A DNA stretch of 64,000 bases. Source: Mycolicibacterium poriferae. GTDB taxonomy: Bacteria; Actinomycetota; Actinomycetes; Mycobacteriales; Mycobacteriaceae. This document shows, in pieces, positions 1-7,773 of the stretch; positions within the stretch are counted from its first letter, which is position 1; each line of letters opens with the position of its first letter. The notes beneath the pieces are model-generated. The model had not been told where the DNA came from, did no database searches, and was given only the letters and a program-made list of their open reading frames with translations. A program made the position numbers and the translations under genes. The stretch is from the NCBI RefSeq assembly GCF_010728325.1, contig NZ_AP022570.1, positions 1,178,001 to 1,242,000 of the forward strand, given 5' to 3'.

Positions 1-58
1 GGTCGCGGTAGGTGCCGCGCAGGTCGTTCCTGCCGAACGCGGCCCAGGCGGCGGTCAC
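1..58 (-). CDS. ABC transporter permease, 5' fragment
   Basis: Only the first 19 codons are in the window. The gene starts at a GTG (56-58) whose GTGA overlaps the stop codon of the upstream permease, so it is the third, translationally coupled gene of the export operon. By comparison with the M. tuberculosis Rv2688c-Rv2687c-Rv2686c order (from memory) it should be the second permease subunit. Too little is visible to confirm membrane segments. Confidence 0.6.
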   Translation of the reverse strand, partial: MTAAWAAFGRNDLRGTYRD

Positions 59-765
59 GCGGCACCCGACCGGGCGATGACGTAGCGGTCGAACAGGACC
101 CGGGCCACCTGGTACAGGCCGGCCGCGCAGAGCAGCGGATACCCCAGCGCGTACGCGATCTGCCAGGGCGCCAGGCTGATCTGGTCGAACACCGCGGCGA
201 ACAGCAACAACGGGCCCTGGGTCGGGATCAGGTAGAGCACCGGGTGCGTCCACACCCCGAGCAGGTACACCACCGGCAGCGCCAGGATCAGCAGCGGCAC
301 CACCGTCGAGAGGAACCAGTCACTGACCGAGGCGAACGGCAGCGCGGAGATGAACCCGGACAGCAGCATCACCAGCGTGCCGAGGACGACGCCGGCGACC
401 AGCGGTGCCGGGTGGAAGTCGGTGCCGTGCGTCGCGATCACCACCACCACCGCGACGAACAACGAAATCACGGTCAGCGCCACGAGTTTCACCGACAGGT
501 ATTCGCCGAAGCGCAGTGGGCTGCACACCACCGCCCCGAGCGTGCGTTCCTGCTTCTCGAAGAACACCGAGCCGCCGATGAAGAAGAAGCCGATGACGGC
601 GATGTCGCCGATCAGCACATAGGGCTCGACGATGCTGCGCAGGTGGTGCGGCATCGGCAGCAGGACCGCCAGCCACAGCAGGCCGGAGATCACCGCGGCA
701 TGCACGAACCGTTGGCGCACCTGCAGGGTGGCTTCCAGGCGCAGGGCGCTGATCCAGCGCGTCAT
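55..765 (-). CDS. ABC drug-export permease (Rv2687c type)
   Basis: A 236-residue integral membrane protein with about six hydrophobic helices. A charged cytosolic stretch with FFEKQERTLGAVVCSPL follows helix 2, as is usual in ABC-2 type exporters. It starts at an ATG that overlaps the ATPase stop (ATGA) and ends in a GTGA overlap with the next permease, so all three genes are one operon. In M. tuberculosis the closest family I recall is the fluoroquinolone exporter Rv2686c-Rv2688c. The substrate here is inferred from that family only. Confidence 0.8.
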   Translation of the reverse strand: MTRWISALRLEATLQVRQRFVHAAVISGLLWLAVLLPMPHHLRSIVEPYVLIGDIAVIGFFFIGGSVFFEKQERTLGAVVCSPLRFGEYLSVKLVALTVISLFVAVVVVIATHGTDFHPAPLVAGVVLGTLVMLLSGFISALPFASVSDWFLSTVVPLLILALPVVYLLGVWTHPVLYLIPTQGPLLLFAAVFDQISLAPWQIAYALGYPLLCAAGLYQVARVLFDRYVIARSGAA

Positions 766-1649
766 GCCAGGCTCCGGCCGGTGACGTCGACGAACACCTC
801 GTCGAGGCTGGCCTCACGACTGTGGATGGTTTCCACGTGGTGGCTGCGCAGCACGGAATGGAAGTCGGCGTCGTCGGCCAATCCGTCCATCGGGAACTCC
901 GCGGTCTGCAATGTACCCTCCGCAGCGCGGTATTCGACGCGGACGAGCCGGCGACTGCGGGCGATCTTCAGTTCTGTCGGCGCGTCGAGGGCGACGATGC
1001 GGCCGTCGACGACGAACGCCACCCGGTCGCAGAGTTCGTCGGCGGTGGCCATGTCGTGGGTGGTGAGGAATACGGTGCGACCGCGGTCTTTCAGGTCCAG
1101 GACCATGTCTTTGACTCGCCGCGCGTTGACCGGGTCCAGGCCCGAGGTCGGCTCGTCGAGGAAGATCAACTCGGGGTCGTTGAGCAGCGCCCTGGCGAAC
1201 GTCAGCCGCATCTGCATTCCCTTGGAGTACTTGCCCACCCGGGTGTCCGCCGCGTCGGCGAGGCCGACCGCCTCGAGCAGGGTCCGCGGATCCTGCGTCG
1301 CCCCGTCGTACAGCGAGGCGAAAAACTGGAGGTTCTCGGCGCCGGTCAGCTTCAGGTAATGGTTCGGCAGCTCGAACGACACCCCGATGCGTTGGTAGTA
1401 GTCGGACCCCCAGTCCAGCGGGTCGCGGCCCCAGACCAGCATTCGGCCGCCGTGGCCGCGCAGCAACCCGATCAGCAGCTTCTGCGTGGTCGACTTGCCC
1501 GCACCGCTCGGGCCGAGGAAGCCGAAGATCTCTCCCGGGGCCACGGTGAAATCCATGCCCCGCACGGCGGGTTCGGTCGTCTTGGGATAGGTGTAGGTCA
1601 GCTCGCTGACGGCGATGACGGGTTCGGTGTTCATCTCGACTCGTGTCAT
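762..1649 (-). CDS. ABC exporter ATP-binding protein (Rv2688c type)
   Basis: A 295-residue nucleotide-binding subunit: Walker A GPSGAGKST near residue 47, an ABC signature-like YSKGMQMRL, Walker B LIFLDEP followed by TSGLDP, and the H-loop TTHDM. The C-terminal 70 residues are the extra domain typical of drug and bacitracin-type exporters. First gene of the operon with two permeases. Start is the ATG at 1647-1649; an in-frame ATG at 1632-1634 is an alternative. The promoter must lie in the 114-bp gap shared with the divergent MarR-like regulator. Confidence 0.85.
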   Translation of the reverse strand: MTRVEMNTEPVIAVSELTYTYPKTTEPAVRGMDFTVAPGEIFGFLGPSGAGKSTTQKLLIGLLRGHGGRMLVWGRDPLDWGSDYYQRIGVSFELPNHYLKLTGAENLQFFASLYDGATQDPRTLLEAVGLADAADTRVGKYSKGMQMRLTFARALLNDPELIFLDEPTSGLDPVNARRVKDMVLDLKDRGRTVFLTTHDMATADELCDRVAFVVDGRIVALDAPTELKIARSRRLVRVEYRAAEGTLQTAEFPMDGLADDADFHSVLRSHHVETIHSREASLDEVFVDVTGRSLA

Positions 1650-1705
1650 CCTTCGGTTGGACAGCCGGGCAGGAATTCCGACCAGACTTCCCGGAGCGCC
1701 GCGTC

Positions 1706-1740
1706 AGACTATAGTGAATTTTCAGAAATTATTGAAGTCT
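1706..1740. promoter_or_regulatory. AT-rich dyad between exporter and regulator, candidate operator
   Basis: An island of low GC in the divergent gap. The inner core aattttcagaaatt (1717-1730) is nearly palindromic. It is flanked by AGACT (1706-1710) and its inverse AGTCT (1736-1740), all centred near 1723. Position and symmetry suit a MarR-type dimer controlling both directions. Binding is inferred. Confidence 0.45.
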
Positions 1741-1763
1741 TTGAAAACCGAGGAGGTCGGTTG

Positions 1764-2222
1764 GTGACGCCCGCGCCGAGACTGCACGAGGCCGCGGAGC
1801 GGCTCGCCCTCGTCCTCTCGGGTCAAGGTCTGCAACGCATGACCGCCCGGGTGCTGACCGCGCTGTTGTTCTCCGAGAAGTCCAGCGTGACGATGTCCGA
1901 GTTGGCCGACGAACTCCAGGCCAGCGCAGGCTCGATATCCGGTGCACTGAAGAATCTGACGTCGGTCGGGCTCGTCGAGCGGGTGCCCGCACCGGCCAGC
2001 AGACGCGACCACTTCCGCCTGCGCCCGGACGCCTGGGCGACGCTGTACACCAGCCAGAACCAGACGATCGCCGCGTTCCTGGAGGCGGCCGACGACGGGA
2101 TCGCCGCGACCGGTGGCTCCGGCCTGGCTCGGGACCGGCTGGTCGAGATGCGCGACTTCTACGCATTCCTGCTGGGCGAGATCCCGGCCGTGTTGGAACG
2201 CTGGCAGGCCGGCCGGCGCTGA
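1764..2222 (+). CDS. MarR/GbsR-like transcriptional regulator
   Basis: A 152-residue winged-helix protein. The N-terminal half has the helix-turn-helix pattern (MSELADELQASAGSISGALK) followed by a wing (LVERVPAPASRRDHF), and the C-terminal half is helical and probably mediates dimerisation. GTG at 1764 is chosen because AGGAGG (1751-1756) lies 7 nt upstream; TTG at 1761 is also in frame. It is divergent from the ABC export operon with a palindromic AT-rich gap, so it is probably that operon's local repressor. The ligand is unknown. Confidence 0.75.
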   Translation: MTPAPRLHEAAERLALVLSGQGLQRMTARVLTALLFSEKSSVTMSELADELQASAGSISGALKNLTSVGLVERVPAPASRRDHFRLRPDAWATLYTSQNQTIAAFLEAADDGIAATGGSGLARDRLVEMRDFYAFLLGEIPAVLERWQAGRR

Positions 2223-2267
2223 GCGACAGGTACCCTCGGAACGAGTCCCCTCTCGAAAGGTCGCTCA

Positions 2268-2918
2268 TTGTCCACACCTGGCACCGCCGAACTCGACGGT
2301 CTCGCCGGCTGGACGGTGGACCTGATGGAGCGCCTCGGAGGCCCCGGAGCCGGGCTGGCGATCTTCCTGGAGAACGTGTTCCCACCGCTGCCCAGCGAGG
2401 TCATCCTCCCGATGGCGGGGTTCGCCGCCAGCCTCGGTCGGCTCTCGGTCGTCGAAGCCGTGCTGTGGACCACCCTCGGGTCGGTGGTGGGCGCCTGGTT
2501 CATCTACTGGCTCGGTGCGCGGCTCGGCCATGACCGGATGCGCAGGTTGGTGCTCAAAGTCCCGTTGATCGACGTCGAGGACATCGACAAATCCGCGGCA
2601 TGGTTCGCCCGGCACGGCACCAAGGGCGTGTTCTTCGGCAGGATGCTGCCGTTCTTCCGCAGCTTCATCTCCGTCCCGGCCGGCACCGAGCGGATGAACT
2701 TCGCCGTCTTCACGGTGCTCACCTTTCTGGGCAGCCTGATCTGGAACAGCGTCTTCGTCGGTGCGGGGTATGGGCTGGGCGCCAACTGGCACCGGGTCGA
2801 GCCCTACGCCTCGACGTTCCAGTACATCGTTCTCAGTGCGGTCGCGGTCGCCCTCGGTTGGCTGGTTGTCTCACGCATCCGTCGTCGGCTGCGGGCCAAG
2901 GCCGGCACGGAGGTCTGA
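2268..2918 (+). CDS. DedA-family membrane protein (VTT domain)
   Basis: A 216-residue inner-membrane protein of the DedA/VTT family, linked to envelope homeostasis and lipid (undecaprenyl or phospholipid) flipping in other bacteria. Family marks are visible: ENVFPPLPSEVILPMAGF near residue 35, the G-x-x-x-G rich helix, and FFGRMLPFFRSFISVPAG near residue 123 with the conserved arginines. The start is a TTG preceded by GAAAGG. The 3' end overlaps the convergent TetR gene by 48 bp. Confidence 0.85.
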   Translation: MSTPGTAELDGLAGWTVDLMERLGGPGAGLAIFLENVFPPLPSEVILPMAGFAASLGRLSVVEAVLWTTLGSVVGAWFIYWLGARLGHDRMRRLVLKVPLIDVEDIDKSAAWFARHGTKGVFFGRMLPFFRSFISVPAGTERMNFAVFTVLTFLGSLIWNSVFVGAGYGLGANWHRVEPYASTFQYIVLSAVAVALGWLVVSRIRRRLRAKAGTEV

Positions 2919-3509
2919 GCGGGGCAGCAGGCCGGCCTGCCGGTACACCTCGCGCAGATAGCGCCGCATCTCGTCGACGTCGGGCGGTGCGGGTTGCAAC
3001 ACCCGGTAGGTGACCGCGCCCACCATCATGTCGATGGCCACCTCGAGGTCCGCGTCCGCGGCGACGGTGCCCAGCTCGCGGGCCCGCTCGAGGAGCGCGG
3101 CCGCCTGGCGGCGACGGGGCGCGATGTAGCGGCGCCAGTAGGCGGCCATCAGCTCCGGATGGCTGACCGCCGAGCCGAACACCCTGGCCACCAGGGCCCG
3201 GTACCGGGGGCTGGCCGCGGTGGCCGCAGCCCGTTCGATGGCGGCCTCGACCACCTCGTAGGGCGACGCGGACACGGCGGTCGACGCCCAACCGTATTCG
3301 TCGGCGACCAGCGTTTCCATGGCCGCCGAGATCAGGTCTTCCTTGTTCGACCAGCGCCGGTAGACCGTCGGTTTCCCGACTCCGGCGCGGCGTGCGATCT
3401 GTTCGATGCTGGCCCCTTCGACACCGCGCTCGAGGAACAGGTCCAGGCCGGCCTGCAGGATCGCCCGGTCGGCCTCGGCGTCGCGCGGTCGCCCGCGCGG
3501 CGCGGTCAC
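2871..3509 (-). CDS. TetR-family repressor, coupled to FAD monooxygenase
   Basis: A 212-residue TetR regulator with an N-terminal HTH (ASIEQIARRAGVGKPTVYRRWSNKEDLI) and a helical ligand domain. GTG at 3507-3509 is chosen because it forms a GTGA overlap with the stop of the monooxygenase, which points to translational coupling; a longer frame upstream would lie inside that gene. As second gene of the monooxygenase operon it probably regulates the operon through the palindrome at 5036-5045. Confidence 0.8.
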   Translation of the reverse strand: MTAPRGRPRDAEADRAILQAGLDLFLERGVEGASIEQIARRAGVGKPTVYRRWSNKEDLISAAMETLVADEYGWASTAVSASPYEVVEAAIERAAATAASPRYRALVARVFGSAVSHPELMAAYWRRYIAPRRRQAAALLERARELGTVAADADLEVAIDMMVGAVTYRVLQPAPPDVDEMRRYLREVYRQAGLLPRSDLRAGLGPQPTTDA

Positions 3510-5017
3510 GGTGTCGAACCGGAGCTCAACGCGGCGCTGAGCCAACGGCGCACGGCGGATGCGTCGCCGCGATCCCCCCGCCACGCCAGGTGGGCGTCGG
3601 GGCGGATCAGTATCGCCTCGTCACCGTCGTAGTCCAGCGGGGTGACGAAGTCGCCGAGGTACTGGCGGGCGGCCTCGATCGCCGGTGAGGGAAGGCCGGG
3701 CGTCAGCAACGCCCACCGTCCGCCGAGCTCCCGGTGCAACCGGGTGACAACGCCGTCGGCTCGGGTGCACGCCAGGTCGGCGATCCGGTCTCCCGGCCGC
3801 GGCTTGGCTCCGCGGCCGCCCAGCGGCCCCTTGTGGTAGCTGACCCACAGCTGCGACGCGGTGTAGGTGATCCACCGCTGCACCGGCGCGCGCCCGAAGA
3901 CCTTCGGGGCGACCCGGTCCCGCAGGAATCGGCCGACGGGGTGGTCCGCCACGTTGACGCGGGTGACCGCGCTGGTGCCGCGCAATACGTCGGTGGCCAG
4001 TGGGCGGCGCTCGGCCTCGTAGGTGTCGACGAACCGCTCGGTGGCCAGACCGCGGATGGTCAGGGCGAGCTTGAAGGCCAGGTTCTCGGCGTCGCCGATG
4101 CCGGTCAGCATGCCCTGCCCGCCGAACGGGGCGTGCGCGTGGGCGGCGTCACCGGCGATCAACGCGTGGCCGTGTCGATAGTGGTCGGCGAGGCGGCGGT
4201 GCACGGTGAACATCGACAACCACTCGGCATCGCCGACGCACACGCGGCGCCCGCTGCGCTCGGGGAGGACCTGCCGCAGGCGCGTCAGTATCTGGCCCTG
4301 GTCCGGCGTCGCGGCGTGGCCCGGGTCGTAGGCGAACACGCGCCACAGGTCGTCGCGGCCGTCGTCGCTGGGCATCGGCATCACACCGAGCAGGCCGTCG
4401 GGGTGGATCCAGCCGGTGGTGCCACCGCGGTCCACATCCCAGTCGAGGTGCAGGTCGGCCAGCAGCCAGCGTTCGGTGAGCTTGACACCGGGGAACGCGA
4501 TGCCGGCCAACCGCCGGGTGGTGCTGGAGGTGCCGTCGCAGCCGACGACCCACTGCGCGTGCAGGCGGGTGCCGTCGTCGAGTTCGGCGACGACGAGGTC
4601 CTGCGGGGGCCCGTCCTGCTGGGACAGTCCGGCCAGGCCGACACCCCAGTGCGGCACGACGTCGAGCTCGGCCAGGCGGTCGCGCAGCGCAGCCTCGACC
4701 TTGGCCTGGGAGACCACCATCGGCGGCGCGGCGGTGTCCATCCGGGGATCGCCGAACTCCAGCGTGACCAGCGGGCGGTCACCGAGGTAGTTCGTGATCC
4801 GCATGGCCCGCAACGACTCGTCCGGCAGCGTACCGAGGGCGCCGAGCCGGCCGAGCACCTCCGAGCCGCGGGCGTGCAGGAAGTTCGCCCGCGACGTGGT
4901 GGCCGGTCCGGTGGCGCGGTCCACGACGCGCACCGAGATGCCGTGCAGGCGCAGCGCGCAGGCCAGCGTCAGTCCCGTCGGTCCGGCGCCCACCACCAGG
5001 ACCTCGGTGTCGGTCAC
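3506..5017 (-). CDS. FAD-dependent aromatic-type monooxygenase (PheA/TfdB family)
   Basis: A 503-residue class A flavoprotein hydroxylase. It has an N-terminal dinucleotide fold (VVGAGPTGLTLACAL, residues 8-22), the middle WVVGCDGTSSTTR segment (DG motif) and the ribityl-binding ALIAGDAAHAHAPFGGQG motif. The C-terminal part resembles the vestigial thioredoxin-like domain of phenol hydroxylase relatives. It should use NAD(P)H and O2 to hydroxylate an aromatic or drug-like molecule; the same family includes rifampicin monooxygenases. The actual substrate cannot be told. The start is GTG, and a TetR gene follows in a 4-nt overlap. Confidence 0.82.
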   Translation of the reverse strand: MTDTEVLVVGAGPTGLTLACALRLHGISVRVVDRATGPATTSRANFLHARGSEVLGRLGALGTLPDESLRAMRITNYLGDRPLVTLEFGDPRMDTAAPPMVVSQAKVEAALRDRLAELDVVPHWGVGLAGLSQQDGPPQDLVVAELDDGTRLHAQWVVGCDGTSSTTRRLAGIAFPGVKLTERWLLADLHLDWDVDRGGTTGWIHPDGLLGVMPMPSDDGRDDLWRVFAYDPGHAATPDQGQILTRLRQVLPERSGRRVCVGDAEWLSMFTVHRRLADHYRHGHALIAGDAAHAHAPFGGQGMLTGIGDAENLAFKLALTIRGLATERFVDTYEAERRPLATDVLRGTSAVTRVNVADHPVGRFLRDRVAPKVFGRAPVQRWITYTASQLWVSYHKGPLGGRGAKPRPGDRIADLACTRADGVVTRLHRELGGRWALLTPGLPSPAIEAARQYLGDFVTPLDYDGDEAILIRPDAHLAWRGDRGDASAVRRWLSAALSSGSTP

Positions 5018-5035
5018 GCAGTCGACAATAACGGA

Positions 5036-5045
5036 ACGGTACCGT
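5036..5045. promoter_or_regulatory. Palindrome ACGGTACCGT, candidate TetR operator
   Basis: A perfect 10-bp palindrome, extended to an imperfect GGAACGGTACCGTAACGG, lies 19 bp upstream of the monooxygenase GTG. Read toward the gene, a TATTGT -10-like box follows it at once, so a bound repressor would block the promoter. The TetR encoded by the second gene of the operon is the obvious candidate ligand (inference). Confidence 0.5.
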
Positions 5046-5056
5046 AACGGAAAGAG

Positions 5057-5965
5057 TCAGGGGTGGATCACATGTGACGGATCCGGGCGGCGCTGCGGTG
5101 GGGCCTGGCTGTAGTCACCCCAGGGCCCGTCGCGCTGTTCCACCGCCGCGCGCACTCCCTCGGCGGCAGCGGTGTCGACGAAGCGCAGCGCGTCGGGGGT
5201 GTTGCGCATCAGCCCGTCCAGGATGCCGCCGAGCGTCTGCGTCGAGGCCAGCCCCATGTTCTCGTAGGCCTGGTTGACGATCAGCTTCTGCGCCTGCAGC
5301 TGGCTCAGCGGAATGGTCGCGAGCCTGGCGGCGATTTCGGCGACGCGCGCCTCCAGCCGCTCGAACGGCACCGACTCGTTGATCAGCTCCACCGCCGCGG
5401 CCTCCTTGCCGGTCAGCGGCTCCCCGGTCAGCGAATGCCATTTCACCTTCGACAGGGACAACCGGTAGAGCCACATGCCGGTCAGGTAGGCGCCCCACAT
5501 CCGGGCGTAGGGGGTGCCGATCACGGCGTCGTCGCTGGCGATCACCAGGTCGGCGCACAGCGCGTAGTCGCTGGCCCCGCCCACGCACCAACCGTGGACC
5601 TGCGCGATCACCGGCTTCGACGCCCGCCAGATCGCCATGAACTTGTTCGTCGGCCCGGTCTCGCGCGCGGACACCATGGCGAAGTCCTTACCCGGGTCCC
5701 ACCGGCCGTCGGTGTTCATCGCCTCGCCCCAGTGCTCGAACCCGCCGCCGAAGTCGTAGCCGCCGGAGAACGCCCGCCCCGCCCCGCGCAACACGATCAC
5801 CTTGATCGCGGGATCGCGTTCGGCCAGCCCGATCGCCGTCTCGATCTCGTCGGGCATCGGCGGGACGATCGTGTTGAGCCGCTCGGGACGGTTGAGCGTG
5901 ATGGTGGCGACCGGTGATTCGGTGCGGTACAGCAGGGTCTCGAAGGTCGACGAGGTCGGTGACAT
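5057..5965 (-). CDS. Crotonase-family protein (enoyl-CoA hydratase-like)
   Basis: A 302-residue crotonase-fold protein. The CoA and oxyanion elements are visible (GAGRAFSGGYDFGGG near residue 60 and HGWCVGGASDYALCADL near residue 125). At the two positions where enoyl-CoA hydratases carry catalytic glutamates it appears to have Asp (GGASDYAL) and a non-acidic residue (GTPYARMWG). It may therefore catalyse another acyl-CoA reaction. It is long for the family because of a C-terminal tail. The gene is monocistronic, 39 bp upstream of the monooxygenase on the same strand, separated by the candidate operator. Confidence 0.75.
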   Translation of the reverse strand: MSPTSSTFETLLYRTESPVATITLNRPERLNTIVPPMPDEIETAIGLAERDPAIKVIVLRGAGRAFSGGYDFGGGFEHWGEAMNTDGRWDPGKDFAMVSARETGPTNKFMAIWRASKPVIAQVHGWCVGGASDYALCADLVIASDDAVIGTPYARMWGAYLTGMWLYRLSLSKVKWHSLTGEPLTGKEAAAVELINESVPFERLEARVAEIAARLATIPLSQLQAQKLIVNQAYENMGLASTQTLGGILDGLMRNTPDALRFVDTAAAEGVRAAVEQRDGPWGDYSQAPPQRRPDPSHVIHP

Positions 5966-5989
5966 AGTCAGCAGTGTGCCCGCTGGGCT

Positions 5990-6241
5990 CTACCGCCAGC
6001 CGCGGAACGCGTCGAGCAGCTTGTCCCGAAAAGCCGGGTCGAGTTCCTCCGCCCCGATCCGGTCGACGCGGTTCAGAGTGGCCACCGTCGTCCGGAACTG
6101 CTGCAGATAGTTCTCGCAGCCTTCGCAGTCGAGCAGGTGCGTGTCGAAGCGCGCCCGGGTCTCGGCATCCAGCGATCCGTCGAGGTAGGCGGTGACCAAT
6201 TCGACGAGCTCGGCGCAGGCCAGGTCACGGTCTTCGGTCAT
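5990..6241 (-). CDS. Zinc-finger anti-sigma factor (ZAS/zf-HC2)
   Basis: An 83-residue cytosolic protein with the anti-sigma zinc motif H35-x3-C39-x2-C42 (HLLDCEGC) and an upstream helix containing the usual extra acidic and leucine residues. No membrane helix is present, so it is a soluble redox- or zinc-responsive type. The ATG overlaps the sigma factor stop (ATGA), the classical sigma/anti-sigma arrangement. It should hold the adjacent ECF sigma factor inactive until the zinc site is disturbed. Confidence 0.88.
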   Translation of the reverse strand: MTEDRDLACAELVELVTAYLDGSLDAETRARFDTHLLDCEGCENYLQQFRTTVATLNRVDRIGAEELDPAFRDKLLDAFRGWR

Positions 6242-6876
6242 GACACATCCTTCAGGTAGTTCTCCAGCGCCTGGCGCACCGCGGTGCGGCCCCGGTGCAG
6301 CAGCACCCGCTGGTTGGCGACGCTGATGTCGAGCAGCGCGCAGACTTCCGCGGAATCCAGATCCAGCACGTCACGCAACGTGACCACGACGCGCTGGCGT
6401 TCCGGGAGTTTGTCCAGCTCGCGGCGCGCGACGTCCATCAGCTCTCCGCCGAGCACCGCACCTTCCGGAGACTCCGGAAATGCCACGGGCATTCCGTCGT
6501 CCCTCCAGTGGCCCGGCCACTCGTCGGCACCGCCGCGGAACCGTGCCGGGTCGACGCTGCCGCCGGTGAACGCCACGACCTGCATGTCACGGTCCTTGCG
6601 TTCCCGGGCGCCGCGGGTCCGGGCGATGTTGATCAGCACGGTGAAAAGCCATGTGCGGACGCTGGATCGGCCCTCGAAGCCGTCGATACCCTTGAGCAGT
6701 GCGATCCACGCCTCCTGGACGACTTCCTCGGCGATCTCCCGGCTGGCGACGTAGCCCCGCGCCACCCGCAACATCGACGGGGTGTGCCGATCGACCAAGG
6801 CAGCGAAGACCGCCTCGTCGCGGGCCCGCAGCGCCGCGACCAGCTTCTCCTCGTCGGCCGGCGTCGCGGTCGTCAC
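6238..6876 (-). CDS. ECF RNA polymerase sigma factor
   Basis: A 212-residue sigma-70 family protein. Region 2 (VDRHTPSMLRVARGYVASREIAEEVVQEAW, WLFTVLINIART) recognises the -10 element, and region 4 (LPERQRVVVTLRDVLDLDSAEVCALLDISVANQRVLLHRGR) the -35 element. A linker of about 50 residues lies between them. The GTG start (6874-6876) forms a GTGA overlap with the upstream DUF417 gene. Middle gene of a three-gene operon with its anti-sigma factor. I cannot assign it to a named mycobacterial sigma factor. Confidence 0.88.
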   Translation of the reverse strand: MTTATPADEEKLVAALRARDEAVFAALVDRHTPSMLRVARGYVASREIAEEVVQEAWIALLKGIDGFEGRSSVRTWLFTVLINIARTRGARERKDRDMQVVAFTGGSVDPARFRGGADEWPGHWRDDGMPVAFPESPEGAVLGGELMDVARRELDKLPERQRVVVTLRDVLDLDSAEVCALLDISVANQRVLLHRGRTAVRQALENYLKDVS

Positions 6877-7376
6877 GGCCCGATGGTAGCCCGCCGCGAC
6901 TGGAGTGCGCGGTACGAATCGGCCAGTGTCCACACCGAGATGCCCAGCAGCGCAACATCCTTGATCAGGAACTGACCCGTCGAGGACAACACCGGGAAGC
7001 CGCCCGCTGACGCCTCGAACACACCGGGCGTGGTGATCAGGAAGCTCAGCGTGGCGGTGAACAACCCGACCGCGACCACGCTGCCCGCCATCGAGAACGT
7101 CGGCCACCACGGCTTGACCGCGATGAGCGCCGCGGCCGCGATTTCGAGCGCTCCGAGCAGCGCGGAGAACGTCGTGACCGAGAAGACGTCGTACACCCAG
7201 CTCATGAACGGACTCGACGCCACCAGGGGCTCGATGCCCCGCGCTTCGAACTCGGTGAACTTCAACGCCCCGATCCAGGCGAGGATCAGCACCAGCGAGT
7301 AACGCAGCAGAGCGCCGCCGGCGCGGTCCAGTCCGCTCTGGAGTCGGTCGGAATGCGGGCTTCGGATGGTGGTCAT
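6873..7376 (-). CDS. DUF417/YkgB-RclC-like membrane protein
   Basis: A 167-residue protein with four hydrophobic helices and the family segment FTEFEARGIEPLVASSPFMSW followed by LLGALEIAAAALI and a conserved KPWWP turn. E. coli RclC, of this family, belongs to the reactive-chlorine resistance operon. Here the gene heads an operon with an ECF sigma factor and a zinc anti-sigma factor, which suggests an oxidative or electrophile stress function. The ATG has GGAGG about 6 nt upstream. Export or redox role is inference. Confidence 0.75.
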   Translation of the reverse strand: MTTIRSPHSDRLQSGLDRAGGALLRYSLVLILAWIGALKFTEFEARGIEPLVASSPFMSWVYDVFSVTTFSALLGALEIAAAALIAVKPWWPTFSMAGSVVAVGLFTATLSFLITTPGVFEASAGGFPVLSSTGQFLIKDVALLGISVWTLADSYRALQSRRATIGP

Positions 7377-7455
7377 GCGGCGCCTCCGGCTTCAGCGGCC
7401 CCGCCCTGATGGCGCGGCCCTTCACCGTGGGCAGTGTGGGCAGGCAGGCCGGGCG

Positions 7456-7773
7456 TTACACCGACGGCGGGTCGGGCTCACGCTGCGCCGCGTCCGCGGA
7501 TCGGATCCGGCCGCCGAGCTTGATGTTCGGGGTGCGGAAGTACGCCCAGCCCGTCATCAGGATCGCCGCGGCGGCGACGAAGGCGACCGCGCTCTGCAGG
7601 TCGGGCAGGGCGCCGAGGAACAGCAGCACCATGCCCACGCCGGTTCCCGTCCAGTAGAGCCGCCGTTTGACCGAACGCCTGGACAGTGTGGCGGTGTCCC
7701 ACCCGGGCACCACGATCGCCAGCAGCAGCACCAGTGCGCCCGCGCTCAGCAACACCGTCGAGGTCGTCGTCAC
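7456..7773 (-). CDS. Small membrane protein, function unknown
   Basis: A 105-residue protein with three hydrophobic segments and a basic cytosolic tail ending in acidic, Pro-rich residues. GTG at 7771-7773 overlaps the stop of the lipoprotein gene (GTGA), so it is the third gene of the peptidase-lipoprotein operon. I do not recognise a domain. Confidence 0.65.
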   Translation of the reverse strand: MTTTSTVLLSAGALVLLLAIVVPGWDTATLSRRSVKRRLYWTGTGVGMVLLFLGALPDLQSAVAFVAAAAILMTGWAYFRTPNIKLGGRIRSADAAQREPDPPSV

